Shown: positions 51,735 to 61,205 of the stretch, piece after piece
Layout of the letters: each line of letters begins with the position of its first letter
Numbering within the stretch: position 1 is the first letter of the stretch
Position numbers and translations under genes: made by a program
Notes under the pieces: model-generated
What the model was told of the DNA's origin: nothing
The model's database searches: none
What the model saw: the letters and a program-made list of their open reading frames with translations, nothing else
NCBI RefSeq assembly: GCF_004766055.1
Contig: NZ_SPQR01000001.1
Location: forward strand, 310,001 to 374,000
DNA length: 64,000 nt
Reading direction: 5' to 3'
DNA from: Desulfosporosinus sp. Sb-LF
GTDB taxonomy: Bacteria; Bacillota; Desulfitobacteriia; Desulfitobacteriales; Desulfitobacteriaceae

Positions 51735-53201
51735 ATGAGTATCTTCTCAAAACGTTGTTTGTTGCTCATGTTTTTTGGCGGTATTATATGCCTATCTATC
51801 TTTTGGTCGGATCAACTTGTTAAAGCAGCAGATGGTACAGAGGGCATTAACGATGTCTCAGTCGAAATTGGGGCGCTTCAGAGCGACACAAGTCAAATCA
51901 CACTTAGCTGGCGATTAGTGCCACCTGCTAACGGTGGAACAATCAGCTATGATATAGAGAAGAGTACTGACGGTGGGTTAACATTTGTGCCCATAGCAAA
52001 TATTTCTGTTACAACCTGGACAGATAATAATGGAGGCAACGGAGTGCCGAATTACACTAATGTCATTTACCGCCTCAGGAGTGAAGAGACAGTTGGTGGA
52101 ACTTCTACCCCTAGCCCCTATGGTTGGCCTGTTAAAGTCTTTCCTCCTAACATAAATATCCATGACAACTACATGAGCAATACTAATCTCTGCAGTAATT
52201 GTCACTCTACTCATAACGGAAAAGCAGACCAACTCCTGACCCTGAATAATGTTACGACGACATCAGCATTATGTCTTACTTGCCATGAGGGGGCAACTAA
52301 TTCAAAATACGATGTAAACAATGGCTATACTAAGACTGAAAATGGTATTGTGCGTTCATTAGGAGGGGCATTTGCTCATAACGGTAACGGAGACGCAGGG
52401 GAGCCTTGGGGAGGAGTTTCAACTACGTCTGCCCATAAAGTCGATGAGACTACGGCTGAACCAGCTCCTGGATACGGTGGGACGAATGCTAGCCAACCTA
52501 TGACTTTGGGGTGTACATCTTGTCACAGTGCGCATGGGACTGGTAACTACCGCATGTTGAAAAACACCATTGCTGTGCCAACTGCGCCGGATACCTCGAC
52601 CTCTTACGATGTCAGCGTGGTTGCGGGTGCGGTGACGAAAAATCCAAGTTCGGGTGAAAACCCTGTGTATTTTTCCGGCGCAGAAACACTTTGTCAGAGT
52701 TGTCATGGCGACTATACAACGGGTAAGAGTGGCCACCCTGTCAATGCTACTCTTGGAGCATTGACAACCTCACTGCCTTTAGAAGGAACAACGACTGACA
52801 GGGATAACAATACCCTTAAGATGACGTGTCTTACTTGCCACTATTCGCATGGCTCAACATCAGACAATATTACGGTTAGTTCCGGCAATGATTTGTGTTG
52901 GAAGTGTCATGTCCCCGCACAATATGGAATGCCGAGTGATCCTGATACCACAACTTCTGGTTTCTCTAATACTTCGCAACAAAACCTGCATAACTTTTCA
53001 GGCACTTCTGGAGGGCATTTAGGAACCTGCTCTTCATGTCATATAACCCATGGAGATAACGTGAAGGGGTTGTTAGTTGGTGCCAGCAATCCGATCACAG
53101 CTATTGATAATAAAGCAGGAACAGGTCAGTGGGAATATTCTTCATGTACAACATCCTGTCATCAGGCTGTATCCGAGCCTGCACCTGATTCGGGTGCATA
53201 A
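51735..53201 (+). CDS. secreted fibronectin III-like multiheme cytochrome
   Basis: A 488-residue exported protein. After a signal peptide (about residues 1-32) comes a fibronectin type III-like domain (about 35-125: LSWRLVPPANGGTISYDIEKSTDGG). Seven CxxCH motifs follow: CSNCH, CLTCH, CTSCH, CQSCH, CLTCH, CWKCH, CSSCH. Near the C-terminus CTTSCH is a CX3CH variant that may hold an eighth heme. Spacing of pairs is like doubled-CXXCH cytochromes. ATG 51735 follows GAAGAAGGTG. Fibronectin III domains often bind polymers or other proteins, so a surface terminal reductase or a cell-wall conduit is possible. No sorting signal. Confidence 0.88.
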   Translation: MSIFSKRCLLLMFFGGIICLSIFWSDQLVKAADGTEGINDVSVEIGALQSDTSQITLSWRLVPPANGGTISYDIEKSTDGGLTFVPIANISVTTWTDNNGGNGVPNYTNVIYRLRSEETVGGTSTPSPYGWPVKVFPPNINIHDNYMSNTNLCSNCHSTHNGKADQLLTLNNVTTTSALCLTCHEGATNSKYDVNNGYTKTENGIVRSLGGAFAHNGNGDAGEPWGGVSTTSAHKVDETTAEPAPGYGGTNASQPMTLGCTSCHSAHGTGNYRMLKNTIAVPTAPDTSTSYDVSVVAGAVTKNPSSGENPVYFSGAETLCQSCHGDYTTGKSGHPVNATLGALTTSLPLEGTTTDRDNNTLKMTCLTCHYSHGSTSDNITVSSGNDLCWKCHVPAQYGMPSDPDTTTSGFSNTSQQNLHNFSGTSGGHLGTCSSCHITHGDNVKGLLVGASNPITAIDNKAGTGQWEYSSCTTSCHQAVSEPAPDSGA

Positions 53202-53232
53202 AATAACTCTTACTCACTAAGTAAGAGTTATT
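53202..53232 (+). terminator. hairpin after the last cytochrome gene
   Basis: AATAACTCTTACT (53202-53214) pairs with AGTAAGAGTTATT (53220-53232). It starts at the stop codon. It has no clear T run but a stable 13-bp stem. Confidence 0.7.
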
Positions 53233-53273
53233 ACAACAAGGGTTGGTTACTTTCTGATATCCTCACTAGTGAG

Positions 53274-53357
53274 ATGAATCTGTTCATTTTTTATTGACAA
53301 CATCATTATTCGTGGTTAAAATAAAAATGAACAGATTCATTAAATGATCGGATTCAT
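53274..53357 (+). promoter_or_regulatory. promoter flanked by three palindromic operators
   Basis: TTGACA (53294-53299), 17-bp spacer, TAAAAT (53317-53322): a good sigma-A promoter. A 14-bp palindrome-like site ATGAA-N4-TTCAT lies before it (53274-53287), and the same site in inverse orientation lies after it (53327-53340). A third, imperfect copy is at 53344-53357. The TetR gene 200 bases downstream probably binds them and represses its own promoter. Confidence 0.75.
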
Positions 53358-53427
53358 TTTTTATAGGAAAAAAATAAAGGTCTGTTCTGAAAAGCCTCTT
53401 ATATTTACTGTTTAGTGACAATAATAA

Positions 53428-53465
53428 GTGCATACCTAAAAAATTCCGATAAATTAGGTATGCAC
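53428..53465 (+). other. leader hairpin upstream of tetR
   Basis: GTGCATACCTAA (53428-53439) pairs with TTAGGTATGCAC (53454-53465), a 12-bp perfect stem with a 14-base loop, between the promoter and the TetR start. It has no T run. Confidence 0.5.
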
Positions 53466-53555
53466 CTATTTATTTCTCAACGAATTTTGACTAAGAACCT
53501 GTTCCTGATCAATGTGAATATATTCATAAATGGCTGACTCTCTGGGGGGGCAAAA

Positions 53556-54161
53556 ATGCAGCAAGAAATAGGTAAGCGTGAAAGAAAAAGGCTTCGGACA
53601 AAAAAGACAATATCAGAAATAGCGGTAAAGTTATTTTTCAACAAAGGACTTAATGAAACTACAGTTGCGGAAATTATGGAGGAAGCAGATCTTGGAACAG
53701 GCACTTTTTATAATTACTTCGAATCTAAGGAAGCTATTCTAAAATACTGCCTTGCTGAAAGAATTGTCAGTGCTCAACAAACTCCTGAAGATATACAGAC
53801 ATCACCCATAAATGCAACCCAGAAATTGTTTCAAATGTTACAAGCCGTAGGAAAAACTTATGAAGAAAACCAGCCACTAATAAGTTTATACATGAAATTT
53901 TATCATAATCACGATAAAGTCGATAGGAAGGCACCCCATGGAGCCAGGTTTAAGGAGATTCTAACTAGTATCATTCGAGAAGGACAAGACACAAATGAGT
54001 TCCGAAAAGATATTCCGCCCGAAATAATCAATGAGATGTTTTCTGGTATTTTAAACTCCACAATGTGTAGCAACCTTGAACTTCGCTTTATGGATAATAT
54101 CAATTATAAACTTTCTTTGCTATTAGAAGGTGTTGTTAAGAAGAAAGAGGGCGAGGTGTGA
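53556..54161 (+). CDS. TetR family transcriptional regulator
   Basis: A 201-residue repressor. The N-terminal helix-turn-helix is clear (TKKTISEIAVKLFFNKGLNETTVAEIMEEADLGTGTFYNYFESKEAIL, about residues 17-63). The C-terminal ligand domain is divergent, as usual. ATG follows a run of G about five bases upstream. Three palindromic sites around the promoter before it point to autorepression. Its targets beyond itself are not visible; ResB and CcsA downstream are candidates, but there is a 165-base gap. Ligand unknown. Confidence 0.9.
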   Translation: MQQEIGKRERKRLRTKKTISEIAVKLFFNKGLNETTVAEIMEEADLGTGTFYNYFESKEAILKYCLAERIVSAQQTPEDIQTSPINATQKLFQMLQAVGKTYEENQPLISLYMKFYHNHDKVDRKAPHGARFKEILTSIIREGQDTNEFRKDIPPEIINEMFSGILNSTMCSNLELRFMDNINYKLSLLLEGVVKKKEGEV

Positions 54162-54326
54162 TAATCTCTTATTTTTCAGTTCTGAGTTCAACCCTACCAG
54201 ATCGGAATTCAATGTCCGAATAGGTTTAAATATAGTTAAGACTTGTCGATCTTCCGGCGTCGCATATTACGATATATTTGTGTAAATAATACTTGAATTA
54301 GGTCATAGACTGGGAGGGTAAAATTG

Positions 54327-55640
54327 ATGGAGGAAAATGAAAATTCGAAGGATTGGGTTGATCGAATTTGGAGGGCCTTTAGTTCCATGAAGATGGGACT
54401 AGCTCTTTTAGGGATCATTGCTCTTGTGTCCGGGATTGGAACACTAATTCCTCAGTCAGAGCAGGACCCTGAGAAGGCTAAAGCAGTCGGACAATTATGG
54501 CAAACGTTGGGATTGACACATCTTTTTAGTACCGTTTGGTTTCGTTTGTTGCTGGGTCTATTGTGTATTAATCTCATCGTGTGTAGCCTGCAGAGGTTTA
54601 GAGGTATTTATCGACAGACGTTTAAGCTGAGTCCACCGTCAAATTTGGCAAGAGTACCACAGAAAAATCGAAGGGTAGTCAAAGGAGAGGGTACAGTACT
54701 TCGGGAATCCGTACAGGAGTTCTTGAAACAAAAAGGATACCGATTTATGTTTAGTGACCAATCTGATCAATGGAGTTTTACTGCCATCAAACGTCGATTC
54801 GGAAACTGGGGATCATTTATCACCCATCTTTCATTTGTAGTTTTAGTGCTTGGGGCCTTGTTAGGATCTGTCCTAGGCTTTAAAGGATACTTTATGGAAG
54901 GAGCCGGAAAGACTTTTCCAATACAAGGAATCGAGCTCTCCAAAGGGAACGTGTCCGAAACGTTTAGTGTTCGCATAAATTCTGCAGAGGATCGACTTTT
55001 GCCCAACGGCGAACGGGATAATTGGTATACAGATATGAGTATTTTAGAAAATGGACAAGAAGTGGCAAGGAAGACCTTGTCGGTGAACCATCCGTTTAAT
55101 TATAAGGGAATTACCTTCTATCAAGCGAATTTCGCCAATGGTGCCCATTTCACGGCAGACATGAACGGTCAAAAGACCCCAGTTGTTTTGCGTGAGCAGG
55201 GACAAAATTACTTTCAAGCCCCAGGAACGGAACTTTATCTCATAGCAACGACTATTATGAAAACAAGTTCTTCACAGAAGGCGGGTGTTCTGTACCAGGT
55301 ATACAAAGGCACTGGGGCAGAGCCAGTCCAATCCGGTCAGCTCACGTCTGGACAAACAATTGATGTACAAGGAACCTATCGATTAACGTTTGACGGCACT
55401 GCTGGATTTACTGGGTTACAAGTCAAAAAGGATCCAGGGGTCGTTATTATCTGGTTGGGGTGTGCGTTATTGGTAGGTGGGTTGTTACTTGCCTTTTATT
55501 GGCAGCCTGTGGTTATCTCTGGAATTCTAATACCCGAAAACGGAACCCAAGGAACCCTTACAGTGGGAGCGTTATCAGGGAAGGCGACGAGTAGTTCTCA
55601 CGATGCACTGGAACAATTTGTTAATTATGTCGCAAATTGA
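54327..55640 (+). CDS. resB: ResB-like cytochrome c biogenesis protein
   Basis: System II cytochrome c synthetase subunit, 437 residues. Three N-terminal helices (about 20-40, 65-90, 150-175) bracket WRAFSSMKMGLALLGIIALVSGIGTLIPQ, the typical ResB opening. The large external domain (about 180-370) includes NHPFNYKGITFYQANF, and a last helix lies near 375-400. ATG 54327 lies nine bases after GGGAGGG. With the CcsA gene 22 bases downstream it would attach heme to the many CxxCH motifs encoded just upstream. No CcdA or thioredoxin (ResA) gene is in the window. Confidence 0.92.
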   Translation: MEENENSKDWVDRIWRAFSSMKMGLALLGIIALVSGIGTLIPQSEQDPEKAKAVGQLWQTLGLTHLFSTVWFRLLLGLLCINLIVCSLQRFRGIYRQTFKLSPPSNLARVPQKNRRVVKGEGTVLRESVQEFLKQKGYRFMFSDQSDQWSFTAIKRRFGNWGSFITHLSFVVLVLGALLGSVLGFKGYFMEGAGKTFPIQGIELSKGNVSETFSVRINSAEDRLLPNGERDNWYTDMSILENGQEVARKTLSVNHPFNYKGITFYQANFANGAHFTADMNGQKTPVVLREQGQNYFQAPGTELYLIATTIMKTSSSQKAGVLYQVYKGTGAEPVQSGQLTSGQTIDVQGTYRLTFDGTAGFTGLQVKKDPGVVIIWLGCALLVGGLLLAFYWQPVVISGILIPENGTQGTLTVGALSGKATSSSHDALEQFVNYVAN

Positions 55641-55661
55641 CGGGAACAAGGAGGGTACTGT

Positions 55662-56513
55662 ATGTTAGAAAGTCTTGAAACAGCCATGTTTTACATTGTA
55701 GTAATGGCCTGTACCTTATGTACGCTGTTGTATTGGATTTGGATTGGCTCAAAAAAAGAAATCGTTGGGCGTTTTGCGACATATCTTACCGTCGTCGCCT
55801 TGATTGCTAATATCACTGCTATCATCTTAAGAATGATCACTTCGGGGCATGCGCCACTTTCTAATGGGTATGAATTTCTTCTGACGTTCGTAGGAGGGAT
55901 TTTAGCTGTTTATCTGTTTGCCGAGTTCCGCTATAAGCTAAGGTCCCTCGGCGCTTTTGTCATGCCGATTCCATTCTTGCTGTTGATGTTTATTATAATG
56001 ACAATGGGACCCGAGGAGCGAATTGCCCAGGCCATACCTCCGGCGCTTAAGAGCCAATGGCTCACATTTCATGTGCTAACGGCAATGTTTGCTTACGGCG
56101 CGTTTGCAGTATCCTTCGGACTAGGAATTATGTATTTGCTTAAATTAAGTAAAGGTGACAACGGGAATAAATCGAATCCACAGGGGATTGTGTCTCGTTT
56201 CCCCTCGCTGGAGGTATTGGATGAACTGTCCTACAAGGTTGTCGGATTTGCGTTTCCGCTCTTGACACTCTGTATTATAACGGGCGCAATATGGGCGGAT
56301 TATGCCTGGGGTACGTACTGGTCATGGGATCCTAAGGAGACGTGGTCTTTAATCACTTGGATTATTTACGCTGGATTTTTGCATGCAAGGTTGATGTATG
56401 GTTGGAAAGGGAAAAGGGCGGCATGGATGGCGGTTTTCGGTTTTCTAGCAGTGCTATTTACCTTCTTCGGTGTCAATTACCTTCTACCCGGGCTACATTC
56501 TTATGCCCAATGA
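55662..56513 (+). CDS. ccsA: CcsA-like cytochrome c biogenesis heme handler
   Basis: Integral membrane protein of 283 residues, eight helices, the heme-handling half of system II. The WWD motif is WADYAWGTYWSWDPKETWSL (about 210-229), and conserved histidines are in SGHAPLSNGYE, TFHVLTAM and GFLHARL. It moves heme across the membrane and presents it to apocytochromes together with ResB. Fits the cytochrome cluster and heme synthesis genes on either side. Confidence 0.93.
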   Translation: MLESLETAMFYIVVMACTLCTLLYWIWIGSKKEIVGRFATYLTVVALIANITAIILRMITSGHAPLSNGYEFLLTFVGGILAVYLFAEFRYKLRSLGAFVMPIPFLLLMFIIMTMGPEERIAQAIPPALKSQWLTFHVLTAMFAYGAFAVSFGLGIMYLLKLSKGDNGNKSNPQGIVSRFPSLEVLDELSYKVVGFAFPLLTLCIITGAIWADYAWGTYWSWDPKETWSLITWIIYAGFLHARLMYGWKGKRAAWMAVFGFLAVLFTFFGVNYLLPGLHSYAQ

Positions 56514-56639
56514 TTAAAATTGCATAAATAGCATGAGCTAATTATTGGATAATTAGAAGATATTTCATTTATTACAAGGAAAATGTTAAACTAAGACGAA
56601 TAAAAAGAGAATAAAAGTTGGAGAAGGAGACTATAGTTC

Positions 56640-57278
56640 ATGTCGCAGTATTATCCAATATTTATGGACTTAAAAGCTCAGCCGATTTTGGTCGTCGGAG
56701 GAGGGATCGTGGCTTTACGCAAAGTGCAGACCCTCTTGCATCATGAAGCTATTGTTAATATTGTCTCTCCTCGGCTTATTCCAGAGCTTAAGGAGCTGAT
56801 CGACGACAAAGCATGTTTTTGGTTAGAGAAGGAATATTCCGCAGAAGATATTCAAGAGGCTGTTCTTGTTTTTTCATGCACTGAAAAAGAGGACGTTAAT
56901 GCTCATGTGTCTTTTGATGCTATAGCACATCATCGACCAGTGAATGTCGTAGATGACCCTGAAAAATGTAGTTTTATTGTTCCATCGATGATGGAACGAG
57001 GGGATTTGAAAATTGCAGTATCTACGGGAGGAAGCAGTCCCATTGTAGCGCGGCAAGTCCGAGTTGAATTAGAAAATTTGTACGGCCACGAAATGGCAGA
57101 ATATCTCTGCTTGCTTAAAACTTGGCGGAACCTTGCTAAGAGTAAGTTATCGCTCGAAAAGCGGGGTATTTTTTGGAATCGTGCTACGGATGGTGAAGTG
57201 AAGGAACTCATAAAAGCCGACCGTTTAGCCGAGGCGGAAGGAGTGGTAGAGCGGTGTTTCCTGTCGCTATTGGATTAA
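56640..57278 (+). CDS. precorrin-2 dehydrogenase (siroheme synthase N-terminal domain)
   Basis: Oxidises precorrin-2 to sirohydrochlorin with NAD; Met8/SirC type, 212 residues. The NAD-binding motif VVGGGIVALRKVQTLL is at about residues 17-32, and PVNVVDDPEKCSFIVPSMMERGDLKIAVSTGGSSPIVAR is the diagnostic middle. No C-terminal methyltransferase is present; that activity is in the CobA-HemD fusion downstream. ATG with GGAGAAGGAG. Its end overlaps hemA by 25 bases. It feeds both siroheme and, through the Ahb route, heme. Confidence 0.92.
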   Translation: MSQYYPIFMDLKAQPILVVGGGIVALRKVQTLLHHEAIVNIVSPRLIPELKELIDDKACFWLEKEYSAEDIQEAVLVFSCTEKEDVNAHVSFDAIAHHRPVNVVDDPEKCSFIVPSMMERGDLKIAVSTGGSSPIVARQVRVELENLYGHEMAEYLCLLKTWRNLAKSKLSLEKRGIFWNRATDGEVKELIKADRLAEAEGVVERCFLSLLD

Positions 57279-58591
57279 ATCACCGGAGCGCGCCAGTTGA
57301 AATTCGAGAAAAGATGAGCTTTCATCCCTCCCAAATGAAGGAAGTTTTAAGAGAACTTAAAAGTTATCCAGGACTTGAGGGGGTTGTAATTCTCAGTACC
57401 TGTAATCGTACAGAGGTCTATGCTGCCACAACAAATGTAGAAGTAGGAATTATTTCGATTAAAAAATTCTTGGCCGACCACCATGGCATTGAAGAAAAAC
57501 TTCTTGATCAGTATCTATATGTACACACCTTGTATGATGCAGTGCGTCATCTATTTCGTGTAACTTCCGGTTTGGATTCGATGGTTCGTGGTGAGACACA
57601 GATCCTCGGACAGGTCGCCAATGCTTATGAACAAGCGAGTCATGCGGAAGTCACTAATAAAGCGATCAATGTATTTTTTCAGACTGCTTTGGCGGTTGGT
57701 AAACGGATTCGTACGGAAACGTTGATTGACCAACACCCTGTTTCAATCAGTTATACTGCAGTCGAGCTCGCCAAACAACAATTTGGAGAACTAAACGGCA
57801 AAGGGATTTTAATTATGGGAGCAGGGGAGATGAGTACTCTAACTGCTAAGAATTTGGTTGCTGCAGGAGCTTCAACCGTCTTGGTTTCGAATCGCTCATA
57901 TGAAAAAGCCATTATCTTGGCTAATGAATTTTCTGGGCGCGCCGTGCGCTTTGATGATATGGATCAGTACCTCGAAGAAGTGGATATCGTGATTTCCGCA
58001 ACAGCTTCAACCCATTTTGTCCTCTTGCCGGAACGAATGCAGGAGGTCATGAGCAAGCGGCAGGGGCGACCTATGCTGTTGATTGATATAGCAGTGCCAC
58101 GCGATATCCACCCTGAAGTAGGGGATATTCCACTCATAACGTTATTTGATATTGATGATTTACGTGGAGTTATTGATCGCCATCATCAGGAACGAGAAAT
58201 TGCAGCTCTAAGTGCAGAGAAGATTGTTGATGAGGAAATGCATCTTTTTCTTAAATGGCATAATTCATTGTTTGTTGTTCCAACAATTGTTGCCCTACAG
58301 CAAAAAGGGCAACAAATTAAAGAATTGCAGCTAAATCGTGCGCTTGAGCGTTTAGGTGGATTAACGCCGAAACAGGAAAAGCACGTACGTTCCATGGCGA
58401 ACTCCATTGTTAACCATCTCCTTCATATACCAATTACGAACCTTAAAGAGTATGCCACGACAAGTCAAGGCCATCTTTATACAGAAATTTTACAAAACCT
58501 TTTTGATTTGGATGTTGAAGAAGAAACCAAACGTCAGGTCTCAGTAGTGAATCAGCATCCAGGACAAGTGCGTCATGGGAGGGCAGAATGA
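57254..58591 (+). CDS. hemA: glutamyl-tRNA reductase
   Basis: First committed step of tetrapyrrole synthesis by the C5 route. 445 residues, normal length. The catalytic cysteine lies in [13 protein letters not shown] (about residue 50); [16 protein letters not shown] and the NADPH domain [17 protein letters not shown] are clear. GTG start inside the end of the preceding gene; stop overlaps hemC by four bases. Tight coupling with the siroheme dehydrogenase and hemC makes a single hem operon. Confidence 0.96.
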   Translation: MFPVAIGLNHRSAPVEIREKMSFHPSQMKEVLRELKSYPGLEGVVILSTCNRTEVYAATTNVEVGIISIKKFLADHHGIEEKLLDQYLYVHTLYDAVRHLFRVTSGLDSMVRGETQILGQVANAYEQASHAEVTNKAINVFFQTALAVGKRIRTETLIDQHPVSISYTAVELAKQQFGELNGKGILIMGAGEMSTLTAKNLVAAGASTVLVSNRSYEKAIILANEFSGRAVRFDDMDQYLEEVDIVISATASTHFVLLPERMQEVMSKRQGRPMLLIDIAVPRDIHPEVGDIPLITLFDIDDLRGVIDRHHQEREIAALSAEKIVDEEMHLFLKWHNSLFVVPTIVALQQKGQQIKELQLNRALERLGGLTPKQEKHVRSMANSIVNHLLHIPITNLKEYATTSQGHLYTEILQNLFDLDVEEETKRQVSVVNQHPGQVRHGRAE

Positions 58592-59502
58592 AAAACATTC
58601 GTATTGGGACTCGGGATAGTCAATTGGCCATGTGGCAAGCCGAGTGGGTTAAAAATCAACTAACGATCGTTTATCCTCATCTTCAATTTGAACTTGTTCC
58701 CATGAAGACCAAAGGGGATAAGATTTTGGATGTTCCACTTGCTAAAATCGGTGACAAAGGATTATTCACCAAAGAGTTGGAAAATGGTTTGCTGAATCAT
58801 GAGCTTGATATGGCAATCCATAGTCTCAAAGACATGCCAACCTTGTTGCCAAAAGGGTTAATGATTTGTACCTTTTGCGAACGAGAAGAGCCGAGAGACG
58901 TTTTTTTGAGTAGGAATGGAACCCGTCTTGAAGAACTGCCCCCTGGGGCCGTTATTGGCACAAGTAGCCTACGGCGGAAAGCGCAACTCAAACACTATCG
59001 CCCAGACCTTGACTTTATGGATTTGCGTGGGAATCTTCAAACGCGGTGGAGGAAGTTACAAGAGTCTAATATGGATGGAATTGTTCTTGCTGCTGCTGGT
59101 GTGAAACGGTTAGGGTGGGAAGAGCGAATTACTCAGATACTACCGGAAGACATGATGCTTTCTGCAGTTGGACAAGGTTCTATTGCGATAGAAATTGACG
59201 AGAAGCGTTTGGACATTATGGAATTACTTTTGCCGCTTAATCATCGTGCCACTGAACAAGCAGTGCGAGCGGAACGTGCTCTAATGCGTAAACTCGAAGG
59301 GGGATGCCAAGTCCCCATAGGAGCTTTGGCGCGAGTGGTTGAAGAAGAACAGATTATTCTCCGAGGAATGGTGGCGAGCGTAGATGGGGTTCGCCTGATT
59401 CGTGCAGAAGCTCAGGGAACCGATCCGGAAGCAGTAGGTTTCGAAGTCGCCGACCGGCTGATTGACTTAGGCGCTACCTCAATATTAGCGGAAATACGAT
59501 AA
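58588..59502 (+). CDS. hemC: porphobilinogen deaminase (hydroxymethylbilane synthase)
   Basis: Polymerises four porphobilinogens. 304 residues; [15 protein letters not shown] at the start, [25 protein letters not shown] and LKDMPT are the family blocks, and the dipyrromethane cofactor cysteine is in [11 protein letters not shown] (about residue 240). It starts at ATG overlapping hemA by four bases. After it comes a 188-base gap before cobA-hemD. Confidence 0.96.
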   Translation: MKNIRIGTRDSQLAMWQAEWVKNQLTIVYPHLQFELVPMKTKGDKILDVPLAKIGDKGLFTKELENGLLNHELDMAIHSLKDMPTLLPKGLMICTFCEREEPRDVFLSRNGTRLEELPPGAVIGTSSLRRKAQLKHYRPDLDFMDLRGNLQTRWRKLQESNMDGIVLAAAGVKRLGWEERITQILPEDMMLSAVGQGSIAIEIDEKRLDIMELLLPLNHRATEQAVRAERALMRKLEGGCQVPIGALARVVEEEQIILRGMVASVDGVRLIRAEAQGTDPEAVGFEVADRLIDLGATSILAEIR

Positions 59503-59608
59503 GCACCTGCACTACAACGCTCACCTCGTAATGTCGTGTGCCAATTAGGGAGTTTGAAGGGGCTGCGCCATGAGAGCAGTTCACGAAGTCGGATTTTGTG
59601 GAACTATT

Positions 59609-59636
59609 TGACAAGGAGAAAGTTATTTATAAATAC
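59609..59636 (+). promoter_or_regulatory. possible internal promoter before cobA-hemD
   Basis: TTGACA (59609-59614), 16-bp spacer, TAAATA (59631-59636), in the gap after hemC. A small dyad ACAAT-N4-ATTGT lies just downstream. Weak but plausible. Confidence 0.4.
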
Positions 59637-59690
59637 TTTAAAATAGTATACAATCTATATTGTGAGATAATTGAATAGGAGTGTTCAGCT

Positions 59691-61205
59691 TTGAATAAAG
59701 GATATGTATTTTTAGTGGGTGCTGGTCCAGGAGACCCGAAGCTAATCACCATTAAAGGATCAGAATGTATTGCCAAGGCAGATGTCTTAGTTTATGATCG
59801 CTTAGCTTCGCGGCGTCTTTTAACGTTAGCCCGTCCGGATTGTGAGCTTATCTATGTGGGGAAATCTCCCGATCGCCATACACTAAAACAAGATGAAATT
59901 AACCAATTGCTCGTGGATAAAGGACTGGAAGGGAAAGTTGTGACCCGCCTTAAAGGGGGAGATCCTTTTGTTTTTGGCCGGGGAGGAGAGGAAGCAGAAG
60001 CTTTACTCGACGCAGGTATTCAGTTCGAAGTCGTACCGGGCATTACTTCTGCCATCGCTGTTCCAGCTTACGCAGGTATCCCAGTGACGCATCGGGACTT
60101 AACCTCTTCGTTTGCAGTCATTACAGGGCACGAAGATCCTACTAAAAATGAAACAACCATTCACTGGGACCACCTTGCTAAGTCCCACGGAACGCTCGTT
60201 TTCCTCATGGGTATGGAAAACCTACCTTTGATCGCACAAAAGTTGATAGAAAATGGTAAAAAGCCTAGCACTCCAGTGGGGATTATTCAATGGGGCACGC
60301 GGCCAGAACAACGCACGCTCGTTGGACAACTTGAGACGATAGCAACAGAGGTTAAAGAGCAGGGAATTACAAATCCGGCTATTATCATTGTCGGCGAAGT
60401 CGTCTCTTTGCGGGAAAAACTCCAGTGGTTTGAGAAGCAACCCTTGTTTGGGCAACGGATCGTTGTGACTCGGGCGCGGCATCAGGCGAGCGAGTTGTCC
60501 CAGGCTATTGAATCATTGGGTGGGGAAGCTTGGGAATTCCCGACTATTGAAATTGCCCCTCCCTCGGACAAGTCCTATTTTTTGAAAGCGATTAATAATC
60601 TCAACTGTTTTGACTGGCTCATCTTCACTAGTGTAAACGGAGTCGAAGCATTTTTTACTGAGCTAAAAATCCAAAAGCGAGACGTACGAGACCTAGTGGG
60701 ACTCGAAATAGTCGCTATTGGTCCCGCGACGCAAGCATCTTTAGAGAAAAGAGGGCTACGCGTTGCTTTCGTACCGGAAGAGTACCGGGCTGAAAAGATT
60801 GTTGAAGGTTTATCAAGCCGGGTTACATCTGGACAAAGAGTTTTACTGGCTCGGGCCGAGGAAGCGCGGAATATTTTGCCAGAGTCACTGAAGGCTATGG
60901 GCGTAGATGTGTGGGATGTACCGGTATATAAGACTGTGCTTGGTGGAGCAAATCGCGAAGAATTGCAACGCCTCCTTCGCGATAAAGAGATTCATTCAGT
61001 CACATTTACGAGTTCCTCGACGGTTAGGAATTTCATGACCCTATTGGATGGCGAGGTATCCCTATTAGACAATGTCGCTCTCTATTCCATTGGGCCCATC
61101 ACTAGTTCTACAGCTCGTAGACTTGGGTTAACAATTTATAAAGAAGCCACTCAATACACGATTAGCGGACTTGTCGAAGCATTACTGGAGGGAAATAAAA
61201 CATGA
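59691..61205 (+). CDS. cobA-hemD: uroporphyrinogen-III C-methyltransferase fused to uroporphyrinogen-III synthase
   Basis: Bifunctional protein of 504 residues. Residues 1-245 are the SAM-dependent methyltransferase (VGAGPGDPKLITIKG, VVTRLKGGDPFVFGRGGEE, VPGITSAIAVPAYAGIPVTHR) that makes precorrin-2. Residues about 250-504 are HemD (RIVVTRARHQASELSQAIESLG, FTSVNGVEAFF, TFTSSSTVRNF). The fusion is common in clostridia and related Bacillota. It starts at TTG seven bases after AGGAGTG and overlaps ahbC by four bases. Together with HemB and HemC it carries the path to precorrin-2 inside one operon. Confidence 0.95.
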   Translation: MNKGYVFLVGAGPGDPKLITIKGSECIAKADVLVYDRLASRRLLTLARPDCELIYVGKSPDRHTLKQDEINQLLVDKGLEGKVVTRLKGGDPFVFGRGGEEAEALLDAGIQFEVVPGITSAIAVPAYAGIPVTHRDLTSSFAVITGHEDPTKNETTIHWDHLAKSHGTLVFLMGMENLPLIAQKLIENGKKPSTPVGIIQWGTRPEQRTLVGQLETIATEVKEQGITNPAIIIVGEVVSLREKLQWFEKQPLFGQRIVVTRARHQASELSQAIESLGGEAWEFPTIEIAPPSDKSYFLKAINNLNCFDWLIFTSVNGVEAFFTELKIQKRDVRDLVGLEIVAIGPATQASLEKRGLRVAFVPEEYRAEKIVEGLSSRVTSGQRVLLARAEEARNILPESLKAMGVDVWDVPVYKTVLGGANREELQRLLRDKEIHSVTFTSSSTVRNFMTLLDGEVSLLDNVALYSIGPITSSTARRLGLTIYKEATQYTISGLVEALLEGNKT

